Assembly (NCBI GenBank): GCA_903871605.1
Contig: CAIQHF010000021.1
Location: 1-64,000 of the forward strand
DNA length: 64,000 bases
Source: an uncultured Sphingomonadaceae bacterium
GTDB taxonomy: Bacteria; Pseudomonadota; Alphaproteobacteria; Sphingomonadales; Sphingomonadaceae
Direction: 5' to 3'
The number at the start of each line of letters is the position of its first letter. Position 1 is the first letter of the stretch. The translations under genes and the position numbers were made by a program. Below, in pieces: positions 10,378 to 20,047 of this stretch. The notes under the pieces were generated by a model, which worked only from the letters and a program-made list of their open reading frames with translations, did no database searches and was not told the origin of the DNA.

Positions 10378-10977
10378 TCACGCCGCGAGCCGGTCGCGGA
10401 CGGGAAGTCCAGCGATGCGCAGGAAATTGGCGAGCATCGCATGGCCATGCTCGGTGGCGATGCTTTCGGGGTGGAACTGGACGCCGTGGACCGGCAGGCT
10501 CTCGTGGCGCAGCCCCATGATCGTGCCGTCCTCGCTGCGCGCGTTGACGACCAGCCCGGCGGGGAGATCCGCCTCGCGCACGATCAGCGAATGATAGCGC
10601 GTCGCGGTGAAGGGCGAGGGCAGCCCCTCGAACAGTCCGGTGCCGTCGTGGCTGATCTGGCTGGTCTTGCCGTGCATCAGCGTCCTGGCGCGCACGACGC
10701 TGCCGCCGAGCGCCTGCCCGATCGACTGGTGGCCCAGGCAGACGCCGAGCAGCGGCCGTCGATCCTCGACGCATGCCTTTACCAGATCGAGGCTGACGCC
10801 GGCTTCGTTGGGCGTGCACGGGCCGGGCGAGATCAGGAACGCATCGGCACCGCTGGTCATCGCCTGGCCGACGCCGATCGCATCGTTGCGCACCACCTCG
10901 ACCACCGAACCCAGCTCCTGGAGATAATGCACCAGGTTCCAGGTGAAGCTGTCGTAATTGTCGATGACGAGGATCAT
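10378..10977 (-). CDS. trpG: Anthranilate synthase glutaminase subunit
   Basis: Class I glutamine amidotransferase that supplies ammonia to TrpE. The 199-residue product has NYDSFTWN at the N terminus, the oxyanion [11 protein letters not shown] segment, the nucleophile motif [11 protein letters not shown] and the HPESI histidine-glutamate pair, so all catalytic residues are present. It might also serve para-aminobenzoate synthase, as in some bacteria, but its place directly before trpD argues for tryptophan. It is separated from trpE by an MCP-like gene. Confidence 0.96.
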   Translation of the reverse strand: MILVIDNYDSFTWNLVHYLQELGSVVEVVRNDAIGVGQAMTSGADAFLISPGPCTPNEAGVSLDLVKACVEDRRPLLGVCLGHQSIGQALGGSVVRARTLMHGKTSQISHDGTGLFEGLPSPFTATRYHSLIVREADLPAGLVVNARSEDGTIMGLRHESLPVHGVQFHPESIATEHGHAMLANFLRIAGLPVRDRLAA

Positions 10978-11022
10978 TCCTGCGACTTAGCGCGGGCGGC
11001 GATTAGCGCAAGGTCTGCGGTG

Positions 11023-12408
11023 TCAGCCCTGGTCCTCATAGGCGAGCTGGAGGATGCCCCAGCGTTCGCCGTCGATGTGGATCGAGGCGATCACCTGCTT
11101 GAGCAGCAGCACGCCGCCGCCCGCGATGTTGCGGCGGTACGCCTTGATCAGGAAGGCTTGCGTCGTGGCATTCTGCGCACGCTGGATCTCGTCGTCGAAG
11201 ATCAGCCCTTCGCGGCTATATTCGGCGTTCCAGATCGGATCGGCGCGTCGCGGCTGCGAGCGCTCCGGCATCTGCACGGCGCCGAATGCGTTGCGATCGG
11301 TGAAGGTCATGCCGAAAAACCCGGGCAGCGCGCGCGCCTGTTCCTGCAGCGGTCGCGCGGCCGCGACGAGCAGCTGCGTTGCGGGATGGCGGAAGCAGGG
11401 CGGATCGCTGCCGGGGACCGGCGTATAGACATTGCTGTAGAGCGTCGCATGATCGATGCGCCCCGCCGCGATATCGGCCTCGATCTTGGCCGCGACCTCG
11501 ACTGCGGCGCCGATAGCGAAGCGGATATAGGGCGTGTCGGGAATTTCGACCTCGCTCTCCGCGATATATTGCAGCAGGACGTTGGTGTCGTCGCTGACGC
11601 TGAGCAGCAACTGGCTGAGCTGGTTGAGGTCGCTGGCATTGTCGCCCGAGGTCGCGCCGAGCGCCCCCATGCCGGTGCGCACGCCCGAAACCGCGCCGAC
11701 GATCGATTCCATCGCGCTCGCCACCGCATCGCTGTCGTTGGAAAGGCCCATCAGCAGATCGCGCAGCTCGTCGACCATCGTCTCGATCTGGCGCGTGCCG
11801 GTCTGCGCCGCGTGCGCCTTGTCGACACCGCTCTCGACGCGGCCGAGCATCGCGCCCGCCTCCTTGGTCAGCGCACGCACCGACTGGTCGATCTTCTGCG
11901 TCGCGGTCGCGGTCTCGAGCGCGAGCTTTTTCACCTCCTGCGCGACCACCGCGAAGCCGCGGCCGGCATCGCCCGCGCGCGCCGCCTCGATCGTCGCGTT
12001 GAGCGCGAGCAAATTGACCTGGCCGGTGATCCGGCTGATCGATTCAGCGACCTGCGCGACGCTCTCGAGCGCGGCGTTGAAGCTGCCCAGTCCGGCATGG
12101 ATGTCGCTGACCTGCGCGATCAGCTCGACGACGTCGGCATTGGCGATCGACAGCTTGCGCGTCGAATCGTCGATGACCTGATGGGCGGTCGAGGCCTTTT
12201 CCTTGGCCTCGCGCGCGGCGATCGAGACCGCCTGCTGGTCGCGCTCGAGCCGGTCGGCATCGACGCCGATCCGCTCGACTGTCGCGGCCTGTTCGGTCAC
12301 GCGCTCGGCGAGCGCTGCGATATTGGCCTGTAGATCGAGCGTTCGAATGCCGAGATCGCCCGAAAGCTTGGCGGCTTTCCGCACGGTGTTGGCGAGGTTC
12401 ATGCGCAT
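11023..12408 (-). CDS. Soluble methyl-accepting-chemotaxis-like signalling protein
   Basis: A 461-residue protein with no membrane segment. The N-terminal two-thirds is a long helical coiled coil with an MCP signalling hairpin whose tip motif [20 protein letters not shown] (about residues 127-146) is intact, followed by [15 protein letters not shown]. The C-terminal third (after about residue 310) is a globular region with [14 protein letters not shown] and a [10 protein letters not shown] end, probably the sensory part. Such cytosolic receptors signal to CheA or to relatives controlling other processes; no che genes are nearby. The start may be the ATG at 12408 or 12402. It sits between trpE and trpG, an odd place for a receptor. 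Confidence 0.88.
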   Translation of the reverse strand: MRMNLANTVRKAAKLSGDLGIRTLDLQANIAALAERVTEQAATVERIGVDADRLERDQQAVSIAAREAKEKASTAHQVIDDSTRKLSIANADVVELIAQVSDIHAGLGSFNAALESVAQVAESISRITGQVNLLALNATIEAARAGDAGRGFAVVAQEVKKLALETATATQKIDQSVRALTKEAGAMLGRVESGVDKAHAAQTGTRQIETMVDELRDLLMGLSNDSDAVASAMESIVGAVSGVRTGMGALGATSGDNASDLNQLSQLLLSVSDDTNVLLQYIAESEVEIPDTPYIRFAIGAAVEVAAKIEADIAAGRIDHATLYSNVYTPVPGSDPPCFRHPATQLLVAAARPLQEQARALPGFFGMTFTDRNAFGAVQMPERSQPRRADPIWNAEYSREGLIFDDEIQRAQNATTQAFLIKAYRRNIAGGGVLLLKQVIASIHIDGERWGILQLAYEDQG

Positions 12409-12488
12409 GCGCCCTTGAGAAGATGGGCACTTTGTGCGGCGCAATAGTCTAAGGCCGGGTTAACCGCGAAACGGCTCGGCGCAAATCG

Positions 12489-14039
12489 CTATTGGCCGAA
12501 CCCCGCCTCCGCGGCGCGCGTTTCGGCCTCACGCGCGGCGGCGAACAGCGCGCCCGCCTTGGCCTCGCACTCACGTTGCTCGGAAGCGGGATCGCTGTCG
12601 GCGACGATGCCGGCGCCGGCCTGCACGTGCATCACCCCGTCCTTCACCACCGCGGTGCGCAGCACGATGCACGAATCCATCGATCCGTCGGGCGAGAAAT
12701 AACCGACGCCGCCGGCATAGGCGCCGCGCGTTTCGGGTTCGAGCTCGGCAATGATCTCGCACGCGCGAACCTTGGGCGCGCCCGAAACGGTGCCGGCGGG
12801 AAAGCCGCCGAGCAGCGCGTCGATCGCATCCTTCGCCGGATCGAGGCGGCCGGTGACGTTGGAGACGATATGCATGACGTGGCTGTAGAGCTCGACATTA
12901 TAGCTCTCGGTGACGCGTACGCTGCCGGGCTCGGCGACGCGGCCGACGTCGTTGCGGCCGAGATCGAGCAGCATCAGATGCTCCGCGCGCTCCTTGGGAT
13001 CGGCGAGCAGTTCGTCGCGGCGCGCGGCATCCTCGGCGTCGGTCTTGCCGCGCGGGCGGGTGCCGGCGATCGGGCGGATGGTGACGTCACCGTCGCGCGC
13101 GCGGACGAGTATCTCGGGCGAGGAGCCGATCAGCGCGAAGCCGGGCAGATCGAGGAAATAGAGAAAGGGGGACGGGTTGATCCGCCTGAGCGCGCGGTAG
13201 AGATCGAACGGCGGCAGCGGAAAGGGGCGGGTAAAACGCTGCGCCAGCACGACCTGGAAGATGTCGCCGGCGCCAATATAGTCCTTGGCGGCGCCGACCA
13301 TCTCGCCGTAGCGGCCTGGCGGGAGGACCGGCTCCAATCCACCGCCGTGCTCCGGCGAAGGCCGAAGGGTCGGGAGCGATGGGCTGCGCCCGCCGTCCGG
13401 CGCTCCGGCCTTCGCCCGAGCATAAGAGGGCATGGGCCCCGCCAGCCGCGCCTGTGCCGTCTCTATCCGTTCGATCGCGTCGTTGACGGTCACGCCGCTA
13501 TCGGGCCAAACCGGCGCCACCCAGAACAGCTCGTCGGTCAGTCGGTCGAAGAGCAGGATCAGTGTCGGCCGCACGAACAGCATGTCGGGCAGGTCGAGGG
13601 GATTGGGGGCGGGGCGCGGCAGATCCTCGACCAGTCCGACCGTCTCATAGGCAAAATAGCCGACCAGACAGGCGAGCGCCTTGGGCAGTCCGGCTGGCAC
13701 CTCCGTCCGGCAACGGTCGACCAGCGCCCGCAACGCCGCGAGGCTGTCCTCGTCGCACGCGACGAATGCGTCGCGCTCGGCAAGCCAGTCGGCGTTGATC
13801 TCGGCCTCGTGGCCTCGCGCGCGGAAAACGAGATCGGGGGCGAGCCCGATCATCGAGTGGCGCCCCCGCGTCCGTCCGCCCTCGACCGATTCGAGCAGAT
13901 AATCGCCGCGGCCCGGATCGATCAGCTTGAGCGCGGCCGAGACCGGCGTCTCGGTGTCGGCGATCTGCCTGCGCCAGACGAGCGCGGCGCGCCCGGCGGC
14001 AAGCGTCGACGCCGCTATCTGGTCGGCGGCCGTGATCAC
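12489..14039 (-). CDS. trpE: Anthranilate synthase component I, with an in-frame palindromic insert
   Basis: Makes anthranilate from chorismate with TrpG. The 516-residue product has the N-terminal LLES feedback region (DYLLESVEGG), and the chorismate-binding domain with GDIFQVVLAQRF, PIAGTRPRG, DLGRNDVGRVA, GTVSGAPKVRA and GIVADSDPASEQ. Residues about 205-235 are a Pro/Gly/Ser-rich stretch encoded by a palindromic element (13345-13425) and have no counterpart in the family fold; the insert lies in the linker before the catalytic domain and keeps the frame. The stop is 80 bases upstream of the MCP-like gene; the start is 10 bases after the ppiD stop. Confidence 0.96.
   Translation of the reverse strand: MITAADQIAASTLAAGRAALVWRRQIADTETPVSAALKLIDPGRGDYLLESVEGGRTRGRHSMIGLAPDLVFRARGHEAEINADWLAERDAFVACDEDSLAALRALVDRCRTEVPAGLPKALACLVGYFAYETVGLVEDLPRPAPNPLDLPDMLFVRPTLILLFDRLTDELFWVAPVWPDSGVTVNDAIERIETAQARLAGPMPSYARAKAGAPDGGRSPSLPTLRPSPEHGGGLEPVLPPGRYGEMVGAAKDYIGAGDIFQVVLAQRFTRPFPLPPFDLYRALRRINPSPFLYFLDLPGFALIGSSPEILVRARDGDVTIRPIAGTRPRGKTDAEDAARRDELLADPKERAEHLMLLDLGRNDVGRVAEPGSVRVTESYNVELYSHVMHIVSNVTGRLDPAKDAIDALLGGFPAGTVSGAPKVRACEIIAELEPETRGAYAGGVGYFSPDGSMDSCIVLRTAVVKDGVMHVQAGAGIVADSDPASEQRECEAKAGALFAAAREAETRAAEAGFGQ
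13345..13425. repeat. Palindromic element inside trpE
   Basis: Inverted arms at about 13348-13373 (TGCTCCGGCGAAGGCCGAAG...) and 13397-13422 (...CCGGCCTTCGCCCGAGCA) with a short spacer. The arms match the family seen at 9254-9342 and 36590-36680. The element is translated in the trpE frame without a stop codon, adding about 30 residues. In type it resembles the Rickettsia palindromic elements that enter coding genes. Confidence 0.7.
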
Positions 14040-14049
14040 GCGCCGGCGC

Positions 14050-15996
14050 TCACTGCCCGGCCGGGCTTCCGCCGATCAGCTTGGCGCGCAGCGCGGCGAT
14101 CGCGCCGTCCTCGCGCCGCGTGCCGACCGCAAGCTTGGCGGCATCGGCCAGCTGCTCGAGATATTCATCGTTCGCCGACTGGGTCAGATCGCCGCGCGAA
14201 GCGGCGATCGCGGGCGCCACCTCAGCGTCGCTGGCGGGCGTCGCCTTGTCGACATGGACGACGTACCAGCCCGAGCCATTGCCTGCAGGAACCAGCTGCG
14301 TGCCGCCGACGGGCGCGCGGAACATCGCCGCGAGCGGGGGCGGCACCTGGCCCTGCAGCTTGGCGAGGTCCATCCGGCGGCCGGTGGTGGCGTGGATGTC
14401 GGGCAGCTTGACCGGCGCCGCCTTGAACGCGTCGGCGATCGGCGTTCCGGCTTTCACCTTGGCGACGATCGCGGTGGCGATCGCCTTGGCGCGCTCGCTT
14501 GCGCGGAACGCGGCGACATCGGCGGCGACGCGTGGCTTGACCTGCGCGAACGGGATCGGCGCCGCGGGTAGCAGACGCGCGACTGCCAGCACTGCATAGC
14601 GTTCGCCCTGCTGGACCTGCTGCACCGTGGCGGGATCGTCGGGCAGCGCCTTGAACCCGGCGGCAAGCAGCGGCTGGACCTCGGGGGCGGGCTTGTAGCC
14701 GGGCTGGTCGGGCGCAATCCCGCCTGCCGTGATCGCCGGCGTGTCGATCGGCGTCAGGCCGTTGGCCTTGGCGACATCGGCGAAACCCTGACCGTTGGAC
14801 AGCGCGTCCTGCACCTTGGCGAGCAGCGCGGCGAGCGCCGCGTCCTGCTTCGCCTTGGTGAGATCGGCGGCGATCTGCGGTCGCGCCGTGGCATAGGGCG
14901 TCGCGGGGACGCGCGTGATCCCGCCGACCTTGACGACGTGCCAGCCGAAATCGGATTTGACCGGATCGCTGACTCCGCCCTGCGGCAGCGCGAAGGCAGC
15001 GGCGGCGACCGCGGGCGAAGACTGCGCGGCATATTGCGCCTGGCTCTTGTTGCCGATCGCGATGTCGGCCGTGCCGAAGCCGGCAGCCTTGGCCGCGTCT
15101 GCAAAGCTCTTGCCGCCCGTCACGGTCGCCTTGAACGCCGCCGCGGCGGCCTGGCTGGGCAAGACCACCTGCATGATGTCGCGCGTCTCGCGCGCGGCAT
15201 ATTTGTCGGGCGTGGTATCATAGACCTTGCGGATGTCCGCCTCGCTCGGGATGGCGCTTGCGGCAACCTGGTCGCGGCCGATCAGCGCATAGCGCAGCAC
15301 GCGCCGCTCGGGCGTCGTATAGACCGCGATGTGCGCCTTGTAGAAGGCGGCGACGTCGGTATCGCTCGGGGCGGCGCCACCGCCGGTCAGCGCGACCGGA
15401 ACGAAGCCGATCGAGCCGGCGCGCTGCTCCATGATCAACCCGGCATAGGCCTTGACCACGCCGTCGGGCAGCGTCAGCGCGCCGGTTGCGGGCAGATAGA
15501 CCATCCGGCGGACCAGATCGCCGCCGAGATCGGATCGGACCTGCGCGTCGCTGATATGCTGCTGCGCGATTGCGGCGAGGTAGGTGGGCTGACTGAAATT
15601 GCCGTCGGGGCCGTGGAAGGCGGGGATCGCGGCGATGCTTCCGTCGATCTGCTTCTTGCTCGCGACCAGCCCGAGCGAACGACCAAAGGCCTCCAGCGCG
15701 GTGGCGCCGATCGTCTGCTCGACGATCGGTTCGAACGCCTGCGCAAGGAAGGTCGGCATGTCGAGCCCGGGCTGCTGCTGCGCGGCCTGCGCATATTGGC
15801 TGCGGATGCGCTGCTCCATGTCGGCCGCGGTGATCGTCTGACTGCCGACCTTGGCGATCGTCGTGCCGTTGCCGCCGGTGAGCGAGCTCGTCCCCGGCAT
15901 CTCGCGTGTGAGCACGCCTGTGGCGATGAACGCCACCGCGACCAGCGCGAAGATGATGACAACGAGCTTGGGACTTTTGCGGAAGACGGAGAGCAT
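14050..15996 (-). CDS. ppiD: Membrane-anchored peptidyl-prolyl isomerase (PpiD-like)
   Basis: A 648-residue periplasmic foldase anchored by one N-terminal helix (about residues 11-31), followed by a SurA/PpiD N-terminal chaperone region and a parvulin-type domain with DIMQVVLPS, GKSFADAAKAAG and DFGWHVVKV, then a long C-terminal part that includes a second, more divergent parvulin-like copy. It probably helps outer-membrane proteins fold as they leave the translocon. The start is the ATG at 15994-15996; earlier in-frame codons overlap the tpiA upstream region. It is the first gene of the minus-strand run leading into trpE. Confidence 0.92.
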   Translation of the reverse strand: MLSVFRKSPKLVVIIFALVAVAFIATGVLTREMPGTSSLTGGNGTTIAKVGSQTITAADMEQRIRSQYAQAAQQQPGLDMPTFLAQAFEPIVEQTIGATALEAFGRSLGLVASKKQIDGSIAAIPAFHGPDGNFSQPTYLAAIAQQHISDAQVRSDLGGDLVRRMVYLPATGALTLPDGVVKAYAGLIMEQRAGSIGFVPVALTGGGAAPSDTDVAAFYKAHIAVYTTPERRVLRYALIGRDQVAASAIPSEADIRKVYDTTPDKYAARETRDIMQVVLPSQAAAAAFKATVTGGKSFADAAKAAGFGTADIAIGNKSQAQYAAQSSPAVAAAAFALPQGGVSDPVKSDFGWHVVKVGGITRVPATPYATARPQIAADLTKAKQDAALAALLAKVQDALSNGQGFADVAKANGLTPIDTPAITAGGIAPDQPGYKPAPEVQPLLAAGFKALPDDPATVQQVQQGERYAVLAVARLLPAAPIPFAQVKPRVAADVAAFRASERAKAIATAIVAKVKAGTPIADAFKAAPVKLPDIHATTGRRMDLAKLQGQVPPPLAAMFRAPVGGTQLVPAGNGSGWYVVHVDKATPASDAEVAPAIAASRGDLTQSANDEYLEQLADAAKLAVGTRREDGAIAALRAKLIGGSPAGQ

Positions 15997-16208
15997 GCGG
16001 ATTCCCGATAGCGAAAGCGGAGCCTCCCCTAGAGCCTGATCGTTGATGGTGGAAGCGCGAAGCGCTCTCGCCGAAACGTCAATCAGGCTCCGCCCTGTGC
16101 GCGAGACCCCGATCAAGGGTCTAGAACCGCATGCCGCCGCCGGCAAGCGAGCCGCTGGCGCGCGCCGCACCGCGCCGCTATCGAGACGGTGCTGGATGGG
16201 AGACACGG

Positions 16209-16949
16209 ATGCGCAGGCGGCTGATCGCGGGCAATTGGAAGATGAACGGCTCGCGGGCCAGTCTCGTCGAACTGGATGCCATCGCGGCGGCGGCAGCGGC
16301 GGCGCCCGGCGTGGACGTCGCGGTCTGCCCGCCTTTCACGCTGATCGAGCGCGCGGCCGCGCGTCAGCCGGGGCTCGCGATCGGCGGCCAGGATTGCCAC
16401 GCCGCGCCCAAGGGCGCGCATACCGGCTGCATCGCGGCGGCGATGCTCGTCGAAGCGGGGGCGACGATGGTCATCGTCGGCCATAGCGAGCGCCGCGCCG
16501 ATCAGCACGAGACCGATGCCGACGTGAAGGCCAAGGCCGAGGCGGCGATCGCCGCAGGGCTGATCGCGATCGTCTGCTGCGGCGAGACGCAGGCGCATCA
16601 TCGCGCCGGCGAAACCGAAGCGGTCGTGTCCGGCCAGCTGCGCGGGTCGCTGCCGGTGGCGGCCGGCGACGCGCTGGTCGTCGCCTATGAGCCGATATGG
16701 GCGATCGGCACCGGCCTGACCCCGACCGCGGCCGACGTCGCGGCGGTCCATGCGACGATCCGCGGGGTGCTGGTCGAGCTGCTCGGGCGCGCGCGCGCGG
16801 AGGGCGTGCGCATCCTCTACGGCGGCTCGGTCAACGCGGCCAACGCGGCCGAACTGCTCGCGGTGCCCGACGTCGACGGCGCGCTGGTCGGCGGCGCCAG
16901 CCTGACCGCGGAGGCGTTCGTGCCGATCATCGAGGCGGCGGCGCAATAG
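16209..16949 (+). CDS. tpiA: Triose-phosphate isomerase
   Basis: Interconverts dihydroxyacetone phosphate and glyceraldehyde 3-phosphate. The 246-residue barrel has GNWKMNG with the catalytic lysine, VIVGHSERR with the catalytic histidine, [11 protein letters not shown] with the catalytic glutamate, and YGGSVN at the phosphate site. The start is the ATG at 16209 giving [11 protein letters not shown]; upstream codons are not family-like. It diverges from ppiD across a 212-base gap. Confidence 0.97.
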   Translation: MRRRLIAGNWKMNGSRASLVELDAIAAAAAAAPGVDVAVCPPFTLIERAAARQPGLAIGGQDCHAAPKGAHTGCIAAAMLVEAGATMVIVGHSERRADQHETDADVKAKAEAAIAAGLIAIVCCGETQAHHRAGETEAVVSGQLRGSLPVAAGDALVVAYEPIWAIGTGLTPTAADVAAVHATIRGVLVELLGRARAEGVRILYGGSVNAANAAELLAVPDVDGALVGGASLTAEAFVPIIEAAAQ

Positions 16950-16969
16950 CATTTTCCGCTGCCTGAAGA

Positions 16970-17026
16970 GGGTGGTGCAGGGGTGGCGCGAGGCGCGGCG
17001 TTTGCGTCCTTTCCCCTCCACCACCC
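16970..17026. repeat. Palindromic element between tpiA and secG
   Basis: Arms GGGTGGTGCAGGGG (16970-16983) and CCCCTCCACCACCC (17013-17026) are inverted copies with one mismatch. The loop contains GCGCGGCGTTTGCGTC, a 16-base string that also lies in the loop of the otherwise different palindrome at 36590-36680. Confidence 0.65.
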
Positions 17027-17118
17027 GCATTGAACTCGGCGCCCGCCCGCGCTAGAGGACGCAGCCGATCGTCCGGGCGTGTGTCCCGCGCCCCATATTC
17101 TTGCCGAAGAGATACCCG

Positions 17119-17805
17119 ATGTTCACCTTTCTGCTCGTCGTCCATGCGCTGATCGCGGCGTCGCTCGTCGGGGTGATCCTGATGCAGCGTTCGGAGGGCG
17201 GCGGGCTCGGCATGGGCGGCGGACCCGCGGGCCTGATGTCCGCGCGTGGCGCCGCCGATTTCCTCACCCGTGCGACGGCGGTGCTGGCGACTTTGTTCGT
17301 GCTGATGGCCTTCCTAATGGCGGTGCTGGCGACGCGCCGCGATGCCGGCGGGACGATCGACACCAGCCTCGCGCACCAGGCGCAGGTCGGCCCGATCGCC
17401 GCGCCGACGCCCGCCGCGGGCGCGCCGATCGCGGGGATCCCGATGGCGGGCGGAACGCCGGCCGCGACCAGCGGAACGCCGGCCGTGCCCGACGCGACCA
17501 CCGCGCAGGCGCTCCAGCCCGCCTCGGCCGGGCTGCCCAAGACGGCGCCGACGCCCGCGCAGCTCAAGGCGCAGGCGAAGCTCGAGCATGACCAGGCGCA
17601 GGCGCTGCGCAGGGCCGCACCGATCAGCCTCAAGACGATCGATGCGCCCAAGCCGGTTAACGCGATCGGGATCAACGGCGTCACTTCGGGCGGCACGCAT
17701 GGCGGCAACAGCGCGGCGACGGCTGCCAAGCCGGTGCCGACGCTCAACATCGCGCCGCCGACGACCCCGCCTGCGACGAGCGGCAACGGCGCTAACCCAC
17801 AGTAA
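17119..17805 (+). CDS. secG: SecG, protein-export translocon subunit with long tail
   Basis: Small subunit of the SecYEG channel. The first 73 or so residues are the normal SecG: helix 1 (FTFLLVVHALIAASLVGVIL), the cytosolic GGGLGMGGGPAGLMSARGAADFL-type loop (about 27-49) and helix 2. The remaining 150 residues are a low-complexity Ala/Pro/Thr/Gly tail; typical SecG is 75-130 residues, so the 228-residue product is long, though extended tails occur in sphingomonads. The start is the ATG at 17119; a TTG at 17101 is also in frame. It precedes pyrG by 120 bases. Confidence 0.92.
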   Translation: MFTFLLVVHALIAASLVGVILMQRSEGGGLGMGGGPAGLMSARGAADFLTRATAVLATLFVLMAFLMAVLATRRDAGGTIDTSLAHQAQVGPIAAPTPAAGAPIAGIPMAGGTPAATSGTPAVPDATTAQALQPASAGLPKTAPTPAQLKAQAKLEHDQAQALRRAAPISLKTIDAPKPVNAIGINGVTSGGTHGGNSAATAAKPVPTLNIAPPTTPPATSGNGANPQ

Positions 17806-17925
17806 AACAATAGCTTAGGCGGTCGATCCGCGCGCGCCACGCCGGCGCGTGCGGGTTTCGCCGCGCGTGTATCCGGAGTTGCCGACTTGCCCTTTCTCGA
17901 TTCGTCCCGCTAAGGCCCGACTCCC

Positions 17926-19563
17926 ATGGCGCGGTTCATCTTCATCACCGGCGGCGTGGTCTCCTCGCTCGGCAAGGGTCTCATGGCGGCGAGCCTCGCG
18001 GCGTTGCTGCAGGCGCGCGGCTACAAGGTCCGTATCCGCAAGTTCGACCCCTATCTCAACGTCGACCCGGGAACGATGTCGCCCTATCAGCATGGCGAAG
18101 TCTATGTGACCGACGACGGCGCCGAGACCGATCTCGATCTCGGCCATTACGAGCGCTTCACCGGCGTCGCCTCGCGCCAGAGCGACAACGTCACGAGCGG
18201 CCGCATCTACCAGACGATCATCACCAAGGAGCGCCGCGGCGATTATCTGGGCGCCACCGTCCAGGTGATCCCGCACGTGACGGACGCGATCAAGGCGTTC
18301 GCGCGCGCCGATGTCGACGATCTCGATTTCGTGCTGTGCGAGATCGGCGGCACCGTCGGCGACATCGAGTCGCTGCCGTTCATGGAGGCGATCCGCCAGC
18401 TGCGCACCGATCTTGGCCGTGGCAACAGCGTGTTTGTCCACCTGACGCTGGTGCCCTATCTGGCCGCGGCCGGCGAACTCAAGACCAAGCCGACGCAGCA
18501 CAGCGTGCGCGACCTGACCGCGCTCGGCATCCAGCCCGACGTGCTGGTCTGCCGCTGCGAGCAGCCGCTGCCCAAAAGCGAGCGCGCCAAGATCGCGCTG
18601 TTCTGCAATGTGCGGCCCGAGGCGGTGATCCCCGCGCTTGACGCCGAGACGATCTACGGCGTGCCCAGCCAATATCATGCCGAGGGGCTCGACGCGGAGG
18701 TGCTGCGCGCCTTCGACATCGATCCGCAAGCGACCACGCCCGAAATGCGCCGCTGGCTCGACATCGAGGACCGGATCGCCAATCCCGAGGGCGAGGTGAC
18801 GATCGGCGTCGTCGGCAAATATACCGGCATGAAGGATGCCTATAAGTCGCTTCACGAGGCGCTGGTGCATGGCGGCATCGCCAACAAGGTCAAGGTCAAC
18901 ATCCGCTGGCTCGATGCGGAGCTGTTCGAGGGCCCCGAGGCCGACATCGCGCCCGCGCTCGAACCGATGCACGCGATCCTCGTCCCGGGCGGGTTTGGCG
19001 AGCGCGGCTCGGAGGGCAAGATCGCCAGTGTCCGCTTCGCGCGCGAGCGCAAAGTGCCCTATTTTGGGATCTGCCTCGGCATGCAGATGGCATGCATCGA
19101 GGGCGCGCGGAACACCGCGGGGATCGCCACGGCCTCGACCACCGAATTCGGGCCGACCGACGAACCCGTCGTCGGCCTCATCACCGAATGGATGACATCC
19201 GAAGGGCTGCAGAAGCGCGAGGCGGGCGGCGATCTCGGCGGCACGATGCGGCTCGGCGCCTATGACGCCAGGCTTGCCGGCAACAGCCACGTCGCCTCGA
19301 TCTACGGCAGCAACGCGATCTCCGAGCGCCATCGCCATCGCTACGAGGTCAACGTCCATTATCGCGACGCGCTCGAGCAGGGTGGGCTGGTCTTCTCGGG
19401 CATGTCGCCTGATGGCGAGCTACCCGAGATCGTCGAGCGGCCCGACCATCCCTGGTTCGTCGGCGTCCAGTTCCATCCCGAGCTCAAGAGCAAGCCGTTC
19501 GAGCCGCATCCGCTGTTTGCCAGCTTCATCGAAGCGGCCCTGAAGCAGAGCCGCCTGGTCTGA
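17926..19563 (+). CDS. pyrG: CTP synthase
   Basis: Aminates UTP to CTP using glutamine. The 545-residue product has the amidoligase N-terminal segment [14 protein letters not shown] (P-loop) and [20 protein letters not shown], and the C-terminal glutaminase with [16 protein letters not shown] (nucleophile cysteine) and the VQFHPEL His-Glu pair. Length is standard. A weak promoter-like pair (TTGCCC at 17887-17892, GCTAAG at 17909-17914, 16-base spacer) lies just upstream; this is only a visual match. A GC-rich hairpin (CCCGGC...GCCGGG near 19629-19645) follows the gene. Confidence 0.97.
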   Translation: MARFIFITGGVVSSLGKGLMAASLAALLQARGYKVRIRKFDPYLNVDPGTMSPYQHGEVYVTDDGAETDLDLGHYERFTGVASRQSDNVTSGRIYQTIITKERRGDYLGATVQVIPHVTDAIKAFARADVDDLDFVLCEIGGTVGDIESLPFMEAIRQLRTDLGRGNSVFVHLTLVPYLAAAGELKTKPTQHSVRDLTALGIQPDVLVCRCEQPLPKSERAKIALFCNVRPEAVIPALDAETIYGVPSQYHAEGLDAEVLRAFDIDPQATTPEMRRWLDIEDRIANPEGEVTIGVVGKYTGMKDAYKSLHEALVHGGIANKVKVNIRWLDAELFEGPEADIAPALEPMHAILVPGGFGERGSEGKIASVRFARERKVPYFGICLGMQMACIEGARNTAGIATASTTEFGPTDEPVVGLITEWMTSEGLQKREAGGDLGGTMRLGAYDARLAGNSHVASIYGSNAISERHRHRYEVNVHYRDALEQGGLVFSGMSPDGELPEIVERPDHPWFVGVQFHPELKSKPFEPHPLFASFIEAALKQSRLV

Positions 19564-19658
19564 TCTACCGTCGTTACCCTGGAGTGATCCGGGGTCCCGC
19601 GTCGGTCGTGCGCTGTGACGAGCGGTATCCCGGCTCGAGGCCGGGACGCGTCGACTGT

Positions 19659-19850
19659 CTATTTCGCCGCCGCGTCGAACGCGTTGGCGGCCGCTGCGAC
19701 GTCGGCCATCTCGTCGTTGCTGACCACGGCATTGCCATCGCCCTGCGACCGGCCCCCGGCGTAATCGACTGCGGTCCAGACGATCCCCGCCGCCCACAGC
19801 AGCGCTATCCAGCGACTCTTGAAGATCGATTTGTGGCGGATCGGCAGCAT
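19659..19850 (-). CDS. Small single-pass membrane protein
   Basis: A 63-residue protein (MLPIRHKSIFKSRW...) with a basic N terminus and one hydrophobic helix (WIALLWAAGIVWTAVDYAGG), then an acidic/alanine-rich tail. The positive-inside rule puts the N terminus in the cytosol. A TTG at 19871 would add seven residues. It is convergent with pyrG and downstream of another small minus-strand gene at 19892-20047. The compact, codon-biased reading frame looks genuine; function unknown. Confidence 0.6.
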   Translation of the reverse strand: MLPIRHKSIFKSRWIALLWAAGIVWTAVDYAGGRSQGDGNAVVSNDEMADVAAAANAFDAAAK

Positions 19851-19891
19851 AGGCACGATGCTACCGACCAAAGCTTAGCCGCGCATGAAGA

Positions 19892-20047
19892 TCACGGTCC
19901 CTCGTGCAACGGATCGGTACCGGGCACGGGCGGCTGGCTCGGCGTCGCGCCCGGATCGGTCGGCGTCACGATCGGCGGATCGACCGGCATGGGCACCGGA
20001 TCGTCGATTGGCGTAACGGGATCGCCCAGCGGGGGCTGGCTGGCCAT
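19892..20047 (-). CDS. Tiny proline-rich protein
   Basis: A 51-residue frame starting MASQPPLGDPVTPIDDPVP and ending in LHEGP, built almost wholly of Pro, Asp, Thr and Val in a PVTPxDPP-like pattern. A good ribosome site (AAGGAG, eight bases upstream) precedes the ATG at 20045-20047. There is no signal peptide, helix or cysteine, so it is probably intrinsically disordered. It may share a transcript with the small membrane protein downstream. Function unknown. Confidence 0.6.
   Translation of the reverse strand: MASQPPLGDPVTPIDDPVPMPVDPPIVTPTDPGATPSQPPVPGTDPLHEGP

Noticed and set aside
19625-19650. Hairpin after pyrG as an intrinsic terminator
   Set aside because: The stem is clear but no T-run follows on either strand, so it is recorded only as a hairpin.
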